From Tigriopus japonicus (taxonomy: Eukaryota > Arthropoda > Copepoda > Harpacticoida > Harpacticidae): a stretch of DNA of 64,000 nt. The position numbers and the translations under genes are program-made. Below the pieces are notes generated by a model. That model made no database searches, had not been told where the DNA came from, and saw only the letters and a list, made by a program, of their open reading frames with translations. The DNA lies in contig CM021316.1 in the NCBI GenBank assembly GCA_010645155.1, forward strand, positions 8,761,122 through 8,825,121, read 5' to 3'. The stretch's first letter is position 1, and each line of letters opens with the position of its first letter. Below, piece by piece: positions 10,894-22,700 of this stretch.

Positions 10894-11556
10894 CAATGAG
10901 AAATGCAGGGAGAGGTTTCAGTGATCTCTTGAAAAATATTATCGCAGGTGGATGAGAGAAGAGAAAAGTCTTGTTTGGCAACGGTATGTGGCTTGTATAA
11001 TTTGGGCAATAAGCTTTCGCATTTTACAGACCGCCCTTATGACTTAGATGGTATGAAAAATATCGAATTTTAAGTTTGAGCACTTTTGGTTAGGATTTTG
11101 GAAAATATGCACACTTTTTTTGCTTGTTCTTGCATGAGAAAATTCTCAACAAAAGGCCACTGTTTTTGGGTAAGTTCAAGTGTAAGTGATGTTGCAAGCA
11201 CTGATTTGTACCGTCAAACTCCAAACCATCAAGGGACCAAACAAAATGCCGTGTTTTGCACCTGTTTTTCTTTAATATCAAAGGTCTTTTTAAGTGCTTG
11301 CTATTTCTTGATAAAAAGAATAATTTTTGCATATCTCTCTACACTCAGAAACTCTCTACAAAACAGAGAGTCAATATGTCCAAACTTGCAATTTGACATT
11401 TTTCATAGCATCCAAGTCATAAGGCGGTTTGTAAAATGCGAAATCCCTTGCACTGACCAAAGTCTTATGTTGACGAACAAGGCTTTCTCTTGTTTCATCC
11501 AGCCGCAATAAGATTTTTGAAGACATCACTCAAACCTCCCCCTGCATTTCTCATTG
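10894..11556. repeat. Foldback element with arms of about 175 bp
   Basis: The left arm (10894 to about 11070) starts CAATGAGAAATGCAGGG, and the right arm (about 11386-11556) is its imperfect inverse complement. Later matching blocks include TTTCGCATTTTACA and CTTATGACTT. The spacer of about 310 bp has no recognisable gene. The arrangement is that of a foldback or long-TIR non-autonomous element. I could not define a target duplication. Confidence 0.7.
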
Positions 11557-11679
11557 GCAATCAAATCATTTCTTTGGTTGTAGCTTTGGCGTTGAACTTT
11601 CTTCGAAGTCATTATTTGGGTGGAAATTTGAAAACAACGCTTAAAGAGCTTGAAATCCAAGAAAATTCAAAGTTATGGC

Positions 11680-11860
11680 TGATTAAACGAGAAACGACGA
11701 ATAAAATTACCCGATTAGATGAACAAAGATGAAAAAATCCAGATGAGACGAAAAAAATCCGCAACGAATAAAGGTAAAAAAGACGAAAAAAGGTGGAAAA
11801 GGACGAATAACTTTATTTGTTTCAAGTTCCTGTCCAGGAACCCCTGAAAGGGGTGGACAC
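11680..11860 (+). repeat. Second GACGAA-rich repeat tract
   Basis: Words such as AAACGACGAATAAAA, GAGACGAAAAAAATC and GGACGAATAA recur, as at 8300-8570. Their nature is unknown; they are probably part of a dispersed AT-rich repeat. Confidence 0.45.
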
Positions 11861-13499
11861 GAACTCCGATTTTTGAAAAAATGGAATGAGGCCGAGGCTA
11901 TATTTTGACACAACGTCATTTATTCCTTATTAACGGGTAAAACTGTTGAACCTGCGTCTTGAAAGAATTCAGTCAAACTTTTTTGCTAATATTTGTGAAC
12001 TGGATGTTCTTCACCTTGATTTTACTGGTCCCAGCACTCTTTTTTTTTGTCTCATGAACTTTTGACATTCAGCTCTCCAAAGGATTTTTGTCCTCATAAC
12101 AATGAGGAAAATATGTAGATGGAATCTTGCTTCACCCATTAGTCCAACTTCAGTGAAACAATGCTAAACAGAAGTATCCGTGGTGGCATCTGGAGTGTTA
12201 CTCCTCTCCCATCCTCTTCAACACCTGCACAATGCAAGAACCATTTCCATAGGAAAATGAAAGAACAAGAATGGTCTCATTTTGAAACAAGATGGAGTCC
12301 AAGTCGGAGATGTTGTTGGCTATAACTATTGAAGGGCACTTTTGACGGTTCTGGATCAGATCAGCCATCTGATCTGGATTGGAATAGGAACAAAGGCAAT
12401 CACAACGTCCTTGAGACAAAATGAGTGAAAAACATGAGGATAAAATCCTTGATTGCTGATTTGATTGAAAATTTTTCATGTCTTGGGGATCAAGAAGGTC
12501 AGGACCACGCAGGACTGGGGCTAAGGGTCCTTGAGGAGAGAGGATCATGTCTTATGATTTCAGGGATAGGCTCTACAGGCTTGATAAAGTTTGATTGATC
12601 TTCTTAGATCCCCTTGTCCAGGAATTAACAATCAGATTGATTGAAAAAATCCACACAATTCAATCTTGATGGGAGCATTTCATTCTAAAGACTTTGAGAG
12701 GGTCCATGTAATCCGGGTTAGACTGTCAGATCACCAATTTGGGCTGATTGACTCGAAAGGCAGATCAAAATATTTAGCCCATCCATTGCTAGTAGGTCCA
12801 CTTGATAGGTTTCAAAGTCATCTTAATTTGTTCTTCATTTGATCGAATTCTTGACACTAAGGACTTCTTCTTTCTTTGTTCTATATGCACCTTAATCCGA
12901 ACGCAAATTCGTCTTGAAAAGGGACTAAGAACCAACTTTCCCCCACATACTCTCACCCGGATCAAAACGGGGAGTTTTATCGCACTCATCCATCACACAG
13001 CAGGTAACCTGGTCATCAAATTTCATTTGATCACTCTATCGTCATCTTGAAGAAAAGACACCTTGCGGGTTCATTCGCACTTGTGACCAATGAATTTGCC
13101 CTCCATGATGTGATCATTTATTCACTCTTTCATTCACTCGTTCATGGCTGAACTTGTCTTCAAAACACCAACATCGGACTGATTTTGGGACGTGGGATTG
13201 ATCTTTACCAAAGCTAGGACTTGGCTGGACTCGCTTGAAACACAGGGAACACCGATTGGCGCACTATCTTTTGGAATTTTGGTCGATTTCCGTTTGATTT
13301 TCCTCTCCCAACATGGCCGTTTGTACTTGTTGTTTACGTACTCTCGGCCTCATACCGGAGGTTGCGTGCCGGAGAAATTCCGCGAGTTCGCATCCAGTAT
13401 TAATACTATTATATAGGTTATCCCTGTCCTGTCCCAACTGATGGCACAAAATTAGTTTGTAGAAGGAATGGCCAGAATACAAGAAAAGTTAAGTGAATG
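11861..13499. other. No gene confidently recognised
   Basis: A 116-codon minus-strand open frame (12198-12548) is the only frame of note. It lacks a recognisable domain and clear splice context. The rest is AT-rich unique-looking sequence. Confidence 0.35.
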
Positions 13500-14130
13500 A
13501 CTTGGAGAAAGTATACTCTTGGGTTGCCGAGAGTAATATGGCATTGAACATGATAAAATTCCGCACAATGACGTATGGGCCTTCCACTCAAGGTCAATAT
13601 AGGTTGTGATCTTGAGCGAGTATCCTCTTTGAAGGATTTAGGCATTGTCATGCAAAATGATGGAAAGTTTGATGAGCATATCCAGTTGAAAGTGGGAAAG
13701 GCATTTCAAATGTGTGGCTGGATCTATAGCACATTCAAATCCAGAGATAGGGTTACAATGCCAACTAACGCTGTTCAACTCAATTGTTCAGCCTTATTTT
13801 GAATATGCCTCACCCTTTTGGGCTCCAATGAGTACGGCAGGTTTGCATAATGTCGAGTAGGTCCAAAGATGTTTCACAAGGAACATCACAAGAATGAGAG
13901 AGCTCTCATATTGGGAGAGACTCCAAAAGTTAGAGCTGCACGGAACGTAGAGAAGGTATGAAAAGTTTGTTATTCTTTATGTTTTCAAGAGCATTCATGG
14001 GCTCTGTATTAACCCAGGATTTGAGGTCAGCTGTAGCAAACATGTAGGAGTTGATCCTCTTACAATATTTAGTGCAAGGCAGGATTGGATAACATTTTAA
14101 ATACAATTCCTGATCAACCCACTTTTCAGG
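13500..14130 (+). pseudogene. LINE reverse-transcriptase C-terminal fragment (family A)
   Basis: The + strand encodes DLERVSSLKDLGIVMQNDG, FDEHIQLKVGKAFQMCGWI, then a frameshift to EYASPFWAPMSTAGLHNVE, QRCFTRNITRMRELSYWERL and RRYEKFVILYVFKSIHGL. These are the typical thumb and C-terminal blocks of CR1/Jockey-type LINEs (R.tr.i.g...l.Y..RL..L.L..LE.RR...). The parallel sequence in inverse orientation is at 17655-18110. Frameshifts and stops make it non-functional. The downstream neighbour is the minus-strand Gypsy remnant. Confidence 0.75.
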
Positions 14131-14211
14131 GGTATCTGCCAACAATAACTCGTGAATGAAATATAATGTAAATGTTAACATTTAAAGACTGTATTTTACT
14201 TTTCATCTTTC

Positions 14212-14953
14212 TCAATTCTGAAGGGGTGTCACTTTTAATAGGGCATCATCGGTCTCCAAGCGAAGCTTTGCGTTGGGCCTATATCCCGTGAGGAACCTAG
14301 GCGAAGTGAGGACCTCGATTAATTTCTGGAAAGCCTCTTGCTGAGGTCCTTCCCATAAAAAAGATTGATCGCAACGGTTGTGACAGCTTGGCAATGTCCG
14401 CGGAGAATGACTCAACCTGTTGGATAAGGTCACAAAACGCCCATACATCCGTTTTATTTTTAGGTACTGAGAATTCTCTGATAGCCAAAACTAGGTCTTG
14501 GTTGATTGTATAGCCGTGTTGATTTATTTTGAAGCCGCACCAAATCACCTCTGGTTGTGAAAAAATAAATTTCTTCTTCCCCAAGCTTATACCAGCTTCC
14601 CGACATCGTTGGAGCACCTCCCTCACCCTTTGTTCATGTTTGGAGCCTGGAGTGGTATCAAAAATCAGAATATCTTCTGCCACCTCCAGCAAATTACTCA
14701 TGCCAGCCAGGGCATCATCTCCTCTACGGTTATGTTCGTCTCCAACAGACATAAGACCCATTACATTCCTTTTGAAACGTTTGAGTCCAATTGGGCTGAG
14801 AAATGTCGTATAATGTCGAGAACTTTCCTCGAGTGGAACTTGCCAATACGCATGCCTGCTATCACATACAGAGTGGGGCAGTAGTATTGACAATTGATTT
14901 GAAACGTCTGCTGCAGCAAGATTTGGAGCAAAAGGATGATTTATTTTGTGCAA
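14212..14953 (-). pseudogene. Gypsy reverse-transcriptase fragment
   Basis: The minus strand reads DSRHAYWQVPLEESSRHYTTF, the conserved D..sGYwQipl block carrying the first catalytic Asp of Gypsy RT, then a block VAEDILIFD in place of the usual Y.DDil.f, GKKKFIFSQPEVIWCGFKI and, after a frameshift, FLWEGPQQEAFQKLIEVLT with a degraded RNase H start LRLETDDA. The second catalytic box reads AEDI instead of YVDDI, so the active site is also altered. It converts RNA to DNA in intact relatives. Confidence 0.8.
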
Positions 14954-14997
14954 TTAGTTTGAATGGAACATAGTTCATTGATTTTACTCAATATGGC

Positions 14998-15540
14998 CGC
15001 CCTCGGCCTTGATGACATCGCTCAGGCGGCGGATGAAGGCGGAGCAGGCTTTGGAAACCTCAGCCGTGCTGAAAGTGGCCATGTTTCTCTTGACTGATGA
15101 CTTCAGAGTGCCCAAGCTGTTGTGAGGCTTCTTGTTGACCTTCCTTCGCAGCTCTGACCACAACTAGAAGTCGCATGGGTTGAGGTCAGGGCTGTTGGAA
15201 GGCCATTCATTGGGTTTGATCAGAACGTCGAACTTGTTACTGAGGAAGTTGATCGCCTTTTTGGAGACATGGGCCGGTGCTGAGTCTTGGATCCACATGA
15301 ACTTTTGATCTGGGGGATACTGGGCGGCCAACCATGGCAAAACTACCTCATCCAGAAGCCCCACGTAGACGTCCGTGTTCACTCTGACATCAGATGGAAA
15401 GATGTGGGCGGGCATCACTTTCCCGTCACTCGTGACAAGGCCAAACACCATGATTTTGGCCGGCTTCTTGGTCCTCATGACCGGAGGGACGTGAACTTTT
15501 GCTTGGTATTTCTTTGCTCCCAGATTAAGACTATGAGAGC
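14998..15540 (-). pseudogene. Mariner/IS630-type transposase fragment inserted in Gypsy
   Basis: The minus strand encodes YQAKVHVPPVMRTKKPAKI, VMVFG-type and GKVMPAHIF segments, then MWIQDSAPAHVSKKAINFL and WPSNSPDLNPCDF, the QD.APaH and SPDLNP.D catalytic blocks of mariner-like transposases. A stop replaces the expected Trp after NPCDF, and the C-terminal tail LWSELRRKVNKKPH continues to near 14998. The last catalytic residue is Asp, as in mariner, unlike the Glu of the Tc1 copy at 9248-10260. The N-terminal DNA-binding domain is absent. It splits the Gypsy protease from the RT, so it arrived after the Gypsy element. Confidence 0.8.
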
Positions 15541-15702
15541 AACTCCGTATGACTGGATGGGGGATTTATCAGCATTGAACAATACAATCCGATCTTCGTT
15601 GAGGTCCAAAACATCGTCAGGGCCGAGCATAGCAAGTACGTCATCTATACTCATAGCATCACTAAATGCTCCGGAATCTGGTAGCCATTGAACAATTCGA
15701 GA

Positions 15703-16312
15703 TCAGCCCATAAAGGAGACGTTCAGATCAATTAGATCATCCTTACCACAAATGGACGCAATGATGATGCTATTTTGACTTTTCCGCTCCTTTTTTAGCC
15801 AATTGTTCTTGTCCTGGGCTTTTGGACAAACATGACCGAAGTGTCCCACTTCAGAGCAGAAATGACATTTGACTTGCCTTGCCTTACACTCGGAGGTGTG
15901 TTTTTCCTTAGGCAACCCACGGCCAGAACATTCAGATTCTTTATTTTTGTAGTTCCTCATCTTCTTGATTTTCTTGTAACTGGATTTCATGGCGTTGACT
16001 CCCGTACTTTCCATAAGCTGTTCGTTAGTCTCATCATTTGCTTCATAGTTTGAACACATCTCCAAAACCTTGGACAGATTCATATCTCCAAAGGGTATCT
16101 TTGAGGACCTCTTTTCGTAGTTCCTCCCTCATTCCATTGACCAATCTATCCCGGATTCTCTCATCTCGATGTTCTTTAGATTGACTACATGTGTGTTTAT
16201 ACCTGCAGTCTTTATCTAAACTCTTGAGTGCTGTGTAGAAAACTTGAATGAAGTTTTTGTTTGTCATCAAATGCCCAGAATGAAAGAAAAAATTAACATT
16301 TAAAGGACACAC
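15703..16312 (-). pseudogene. Gypsy gag fragment with CCHC zinc knuckle
   Basis: The minus strand contains CHFCSEVGHFGHVCP, a CX2CX4HX4C zinc knuckle that binds RNA in retroelement capsid proteins. It is preceded by a lysine-rich linker and by RDERIRDRLVNGMREELRK, the typical end of a Gypsy capsid domain. The two parts lie in different frames that meet near 16043-16083, so a frameshift separates them. A protease-like LPDSGAF follows just downstream, beyond a short stop-containing stretch. The gene cannot make an intact polyprotein. Confidence 0.75.
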
Positions 16313-17059
16313 TCAGGCTCGGTAGTTGTTTCCATTCAATTGCGTATCTAGTACCGTTTGCCATATTTTGCTGAAAGATCTAACAAATAAACACCTGAAT
16401 TTTCCTTTCGATGTTTCCGTTGAATCCCACAAATTCACTGAGAGAGTAATTTTTCAATCACATGGGAGCTTGAAACATGTGATCTATTTTTTAAAAAGAG
16501 ATTGTCCTCCTTGTATGTTTAATTGTGCTTTGTCAGCGAGTCTTTCTTGAGCAGGTTTTTCAAAGAAGTATGTATGTAAGAAATCTGCAATATGATTATT
16601 GCAGAGTTTAGATCATGTAAAAATTTAATGAAATGAAAGTTTCAAAACTCAAAATCCTGACCGTAATTGGAACAAATTCAAATTGAAAAAAATAAAAATA
16701 TGTAAACAATGTGTAATTTCTTTGAAGCAAAATACGTGACCTCTCTAAAGCGTTTAAAATGAATCTTTTACAATGCGACATTTGACCAAGTTGGGTTGTT
16801 TTGGGAGGCAATCGTTTTGCAGGTTTTCGTCTACTATCCGTGTACAACCCTTTGTTTGAGGAGTTTCAGGGTCTGCCAACACGAATAATTTTGTATACAG
16901 GAAAGTTTCCGTTCTAATGACTATTTCATCATTTTATCATGTTCACTAGACTTCTTGAAATTGGTTAGGAAACTTCACCTATTCAGATACGTACCAAAAA
17001 GTCTTATTTTTTCATTTCATTATCTTGGATGTGAAAGAGAAATTGCATATAAAACGACC
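16313..17059. other. Probable Gypsy 5' leader, then unassigned DNA
   Basis: 16313-16415 shares inverted similarity with 19530-19700, including the block around CTGAAAGATCTAACAAAT, and so is probably Gypsy leader. The remaining sequence to 17059 shows no recognisable feature. Confidence 0.4.
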
Positions 17060-17290
17060 TTAAATAAATCGCGTCGGAATCGTTGCCAAAGACCTTGGAA
17101 TCAACCGCCAAGTTGTCTATGACGTCAGTAATACGTTTAAGAATGTTGACAGGAAGTCTTGGCAAGATGGGAAAATATCAATGGATCACCTTGAGTGGAC
17201 GACTTAGGCCATCAAAGGCCAGAACCAGAGGAATCGATCGATTCATTTTGGAAGACTTGAGCTTCATTGATTATTTTGCAGTGTGATAAG
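17060..17290 (+). pseudogene. Possible mariner-type transposase N-terminus (helix-turn-helix)
   Basis: One + frame reads VGIVAKDLGINRQVVYDVSN, resembling the a.eiAk.lgis..tVy.vl. helix-turn-helix of mariner-family transposases. A following frame shows SGRLRPSKAR, similar to the GRP-rich linker after it. No catalytic domain follows. The match is short and I may be over-reading it. Confidence 0.35.
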
Positions 17291-17529
17291 TACGGACGGG
17301 CAAAAAGCGCAAAAAAGGGTCGCATGAACTCATTTTTGGGTCAAGGCCTATGAAATTTGATTTGTGTTGTCTGGAGCTCACCAAACAGACATTGGTAGGT
17401 TCAGGGGCCCACAAATTAGCGGTCAAAGAGCTTTGGGCCCACAAGAACAGTACTATGGATGGCTCTTGGGCCCTCTGTTTTGGACTTTCTCCATAGTTCC
17501 TGGGCCCACCAACGACCACCCTTGGGCCC

Positions 17530-17570
17530 ACATTTGGATCGCAGCCCACCGGTTGCCGAACCCTGGTTTA
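17530..17570 (-). repeat. Possible single hAT terminus
   Basis: On the minus strand the sequence CCAGGGTTCGGCAACCGGTG followed by GGC resembles the CAGGGGTCGGCAACC end common in hAT elements. The partner end and a target duplication were not found. Preceding sequence repeats TTGGGCCCAC words. Confidence 0.3.
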
Positions 17571-17654
17571 AAGCATGGAGGTGCTCTCAGAGCAACAGTA
17601 AACCTTTTATACCTTTAAGTATTAAACCTTAAAACATAAAACAAAAAGCCGTTA

Positions 17655-18625
17655 CAGATGACCTCAAATACTGGGTCAATACAGAGCCCATGAATGCTCT
17701 TCAAAACAAACAGTATCAGATGCCTTTCATACCTTATTTACGTTCCGTGCAGCCCTAACTTTTGGAGTCTCTCCCAATATGAGAGCTCTCTCATTCTTGT
17801 GATGTTCCTTGTGAAACATCTTTGGACCTACTCGACATTATGCAAACCTGCCGTACTCATTGGAGCCCAAATGGGTGAGGCATATTCAAAGTAAGGCTGA
17901 ACAATTGAGTTGAACAGCGTTAGTTGGCATTGTAACCCTATCTCTGGCTTTGAATGTGCTATAGATCCAGCCACACATTTGAAATGCCTTTCCCACTTTC
18001 AATTGGATATGCTCATCAAACTTTCCATCATTTTGCATGACAATGCTTAAATCCTTCAAAGAGGATACTCGCTCAAGATCACTTATATTGACTTTGAGTG
18101 GAGGGCCCATACGTCATTGTGCGGAATTTCATTACGTTCAATGCCATGTTTCTCTCAGCAACCCAAGAGTATACTTTCTCCAAGACACCAACTAGACTTT
18201 TCTCATATCCTGGCCATTTCTTCCACAAACTAATTTTGTGTCATCAGCGTATGATAAAATACTCCTGGCTTTTTGAATTAAACTTCTGAAGAGGAGCAAT
18301 ACAACAGATAAATAGGAGCAGACCTGAAATGGATGCTTGAGGAGCACCTGACTTGACATCATACTTGCCACGAAATGATCCTTCAACCTTATCCATTTGC
18401 TTCTTTTTGCTCCTGAAACCATCAATCCAATCTAGGACCTTACTAGGTCCCAAACTCTTTGAGTTGATTAAGTAAAAGACTATGATCTTCCTTATCACAG
18501 GCCTTGGGAAAGTCAAGGACATCTCCAAAGATGTAACGTACGAAAGTTAAAACGTACTCCACGATAAAGTAAAGATAGACTACATCAACTGATTCGTGGC
18601 TTTCAAGCCCCTCAATAATCTGCTC
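17655..18625 (-). pseudogene. LINE reverse transcriptase, longest copy of family A
   Basis: In minus-strand order the blocks are ESVDVVYLYF, DFPKACDKEDHSLLLNQLKEF, KVLDWIDGFRSKKKQMDKV, KYDVKSGAPQASISGLLLF, YADDTKLVCG (the catalytic YADD), LERVSSLKDLSIVMQNDGK and the C-terminal block RELSYWERLQKL. They lie in several frames with stops. Relative to the copy at 7988-8300, an extra segment of roughly 60 bp splits the first block. The copy runs upstream into a long palindrome (18628-18906). It is a dead CR1/Jockey-type element lacking its endonuclease. Confidence 0.8.
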
Positions 18626-18627
18626 AA

Positions 18628-18906
18628 TAGGTCGTTTGTTGTGGTAGTTTGGAAGAATAGTAGAAGCACAACCAGAAGCATACAAGAAGCACATGACACG
18701 CAGGAGAAATAATCATACTGGATCAAGTTTCGTTACATAAGCTGTGTTTTTCAAAAGCAGCTGCGTTTTTCAATCACAGCTTATGTAGCGAAACTTGATC
18801 GAGCATGGTTATTTCTACTGCGCGTCATGTGCTTCTTTTGTGCTTTTTCTATGCTTCTAGATGTGCTTCTACTATACTTCCAAACTACCTCAACAACCGA
18901 CCTATT
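18628..18906. repeat. Near-perfect palindrome of about 280 bp
   Basis: The left arm (18628 to about 18762) and right arm (about 18767-18906) are inverse complements: TAGTTTGGAAG, GTAGAAGCAC, AAGCACATGAC and ATCAAGTTTCG on the left recur reversed on the right. The centre is a short AAAAGCAGCTGCGTTTTT-like loop near 18765. The left arm is contiguous with the LINE fragment. A related GATCAAGTTT..TACATAAGCTG block occurs at 1677-1712. Confidence 0.8.
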
Positions 18907-19529
18907 ATGGTCAACCAGTTGGGTTACTGAACTAAAATGAACTCGAAACTCATGCAGTCCACAAGGAATTTTAAGCTGAAAAAATCATTTTTGGCAATAT
19001 TTAAAGTTTAAAACCTTCTTTTTGACATTTCTTCTAACTCTTTTTTGCCCTCAAATGAATAAGATTGGTTCGCCAAATTCCAAATCCAGTGGACAATTTA
19101 CAAATCCATGAACGGACGGACGTGACATTCTTTGTCATGGATATTGTATTTATGGACTTCTGAAGTTTTCTTTCGACATTTTTTCAATTTTTTTTACAAC
19201 CAAATATCTTGATTTTCAGTCCAAGTGTTTTTTCCCAAAAAAAAACCCTGATAAAACATCCGCCAAAGGTAACATACAACAATTTTTTGGCCTTTACAGT
19301 GCCTTTTTTAACTAGTAGCAGTTTGTACTTATTTGATATGCTCAAACAAGGATATCGAAAGACCTGGATAACTAAACTTTTGTCAAAAGCCGCTTTTCGA
19401 ATTCTCGGCCAGTCAGAGAAGAATCTAATCAAACCAATTATCCGACTGGTCATTCAAAGCTGATATGCTTTACGTGATCGACTGAAATGTATGGCAATGA
19501 GAGTATGGCAGATTGTGGGTATCTAACGG

Positions 19530-19700
19530 TAAATCGAAAGGAAAATTCACGAATTTGTTAGTTAGACCTTTCAGCGAAATATGGCAAACGTTATTAGATT
19601 TGCAACTGAATGGAAACAACTGCCAAGCCTGAGTTTGTCCTTTAAATGTTATTTTTTTTTTTTCATTCTGGGCATTTGATGACCAACAAAAACTTCATCT
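19530..19700 (+). repeat. Inverted copy of Gypsy gag/leader segment
   Basis: This matches the inverse complement of about 16240-16415. The + strand carries TTCATTCTGGGCATTTGATG, which encodes the same FHSGHLM peptide as the Gypsy gag on the other strand. It is a fragment only; no other Gypsy domain follows. Confidence 0.65.
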
Positions 19701-22700
19701 TAAACATGAGATCCCATTTGCCGTCTTCTTTCGTTTGAGAGCGTGAGATAACTTCATTTCTTCACTAATAACTATTTAGACGAATATGCATGCAAAGCCG
19801 GAAAGTACCAGGACTTTATTGACGTTTTACTTTGTGCATTGTCCAATCCCGTTGTTTATGCATCATCCCATCATCGTACGTTTGATATCAATCTGAGCGA
19901 CAAAATCTCCACTCTGGTGTAGATCCTAGTTAGCTGTTCTGGTGTTTAAATACCCGCCAGATGATGTTAACGGCGTCAATTGAGATGTCCAATGGCACCC
20001 TTCCTGCTAAACAACATGGTATACCAACCCCCGTCTATCCGTCCCCATGAATGATCATGATTTGGCTGGCCTCTTAATAAACACTGCTACTTTAGACTGT
20101 GTGTCCAAGTTAGTCGGTGTTTGCGGAAACAAGATGCCAGCCAAACGCCACCCTCCAAAACCATCTCCTCCACCTCCCTTGATTGATATCTCCATTTGCA
20201 CACTCACACTCACAAAGTCGGTAGCAAATAATTGGATGACAAATAAAACCTGAAAAATCTAGCTCCTACGTATTGCAGACCGGAATTAACTTCATATTTC
20301 AATTACATCCAGGGGGTGGATTTTCAAGTGGCCATCATCCTTCAATGAAGATTAGATTAGCTACACGCGGAGACATGACTTGCAAATCTCTTGGAAGCCA
20401 TAACGTTCGTCATAACTGAACAAACAGATGGATTTCATTTCGTGATAGGCGTCCAATGACGGGAAGGATATCTCACTTTAACCACCTATTATCAAATACA
20501 AGAATATGGTTCTGTCCTGTTCATTATCGTAAAAGTCACATTGAACCATGAAGTAATAAATCAAAATCCCCTGTTCTGGTCCTTTTTGGCTGATGACTTA
20601 AGAATTCGAACTGAAGGTAGTGTTTCCCGAAGCAAATCACACAACAGCCGCCATTTAAATGAAAACTTTATATTGGTATTTGGTGAGGTCTGGCGACAAG
20701 TATTGATTGTTTTGTTGGAAAATAATAAGCAAATTTCCGTCTAAGTTGTGAAATTATGCTTTTTCGTAATATTTGTTGCAATGGCCCTAAGCTTGGCCCA
20801 AGACCAAAGGAACCCATTATCAAAGGGTCAATAACCATAAAAGTTGTGAAAGCCAATTTATAAGACTCTTAACGATGGTCGGTAATGATAAATGATATTG
20901 CCATGACCTTGAACACCGATACAAAGTCTTATCTTTGAACGGCTTGTTGCTCACTATTTGTAGACGATTGTGAAAAAATCCGGCACTGTTTTGGAATTGG
21001 ACAAATGTGGAATCAGTTAACAGGAAGCAAAGCTGATCGTTAGGGTTTAGAATCGGATCAAAGTGAGTAAGCGAAATTATCAATAGTACGTCACCAACGG
21101 ATGACGGGCACCTGATTAACGGCCTCTTGAACAACAATCCAGTTCTCACTATCATCCCCTTACATGTCCAAAAATTAGGGCTTAAAACGAGGCACCGTTA
21201 TATTTGGACTGGGGGACATTTTTGGGAATCAAACGTTGAAGATTGTCCAAGTGATTAGAATCTTAGATTCCCATTGCTTGGTTGCTCTCTTTACTAATAA
21301 AAACCTGTCCTCTCAACCGGTTCTCTCCCTCTAAGGACCCATAAATCTCACCGAGGAATTCTTGAAATGCCGAAGCCTTCCAAAACTTTCTGCGCCTATT
21401 CTAAAATAGAGAACAGGAAGAGGGAGGATTCAAAAAGTTGTGCATTAGCATATTGAGAGTACAGTCCGGACACTAAGCTTTGGATTAGTTGTTCAGATTA
21501 GTTACCCTGCCTGACCACTTTTGGTCAAAACTATCGCACCAAAAGTTTTGTATTTTCAAGTGATTAGAGAGCATTCTTATCCTACAAGCAATTGGTCGAA
21601 CGATTGGCTCAGACTAGAGGATTTTGACCCTTGAAACAGGCGTATCCAACATAGTCATCCTATCAATTGAGAGAGACACCCTTGAGGGACGCTTCAGGGT
21701 TGCCAAGGTTTGATCGGTAATCAAGGTGGGAATCTTGCGGTATCAATGAACACACGTGGGTCAAAAAGGCAAACGACTTCCATAAACTGGTATCTATTGG
21801 TTTTGGCGAAAACGTGAGATGTAATCAAAGCTCTTGCTTGCACTTGTGACATTTAATCTCACACTAGCACTTAGCTCGTTTGGTTCATCTTATTTATGGC
21901 CTCGTATAGGTTTTTATGAATTGTTAATAGGCCTAGGTTATCAATTGGGCCTCGAGTTAATATGGGTTGCCAAAAGGTTGACTTCCGTATAGCCTGATTA
22001 CAAAACTTGTATCAAGGTAGGCCTATGTACTAGATTCTGATTTTGCACACTGCACAGTTTCATGGCACATTGTAAAAGGGTAAAAATGGATGCTTGGACC
22101 ATTTTCAATTTGAAAATTCAATGCGCGTCAAATTGAAATGTTCTTTAGAGTATTTATTAATTCATTTTATTTGTTTTATTATTGGTACAAATGCAAAAAG
22201 ATACAAATAGCAATTTATTAGGCTGCTCAACACAAACCATTGAACCATTTATTGAACAAAATTGATCAATCGTCAGTTTGACTAGAAAAAGCATATTCCA
22301 TTCTTTTATCAGATCACCCTGGCCACCAATAAATAAAATTCCAGTTGTAGGTTCTGTTGTATTCTGATAGCATGTCCTTTGGAAATAAAACTGATTGTTG
22401 GAGATTACTTTTAACACTCTGTTTATCAATGATCTCTCTTTTTGTTACCGTTCTTTCACATTTTTTTAATCCAAAGAATCTCATAACTGAGCAAGAAATC
22501 ACACCACAGAACAATCGTTCCTCGCATCTTCTACAACGATAAACAGGTTTTCAAATTCTGTTATGATTTGTTTGTCCTAAATCATCATTGGCCACACTGT
22601 GAACTTGGAACAACCTGATATCCCCATAACTCGAATTAGACCTTGGACTTGTTGAACCAAGCGTTGCTTATCTCATTGCCTTCCTTCGAGAAGATTCATT

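Larger units (their letters stand above)
14212..16312 (-). mobile_element. Ty3/Gypsy LTR retrotransposon remnant, interrupted
   Basis: In minus-strand order the window shows a gag with a zinc knuckle (16312-15703), a protease start LPDSGAFSDAM near 15680, and reverse transcriptase (14953-14212). The protease and RT parts are separated by a mariner-type transposase segment (14998-15540). LTRs were not identified. A separate + strand piece of the same gag/leader is present at 19530-19700. The domain order Gag-PR-RT fits Gypsy. The gaps and frameshifts show that the copy is dead. Confidence 0.75.

Noticed and set aside
12198..12548. 116-codon minus-strand open frame
   Set aside because: No recognisable domain, no neighbouring exons, and composition consistent with chance.
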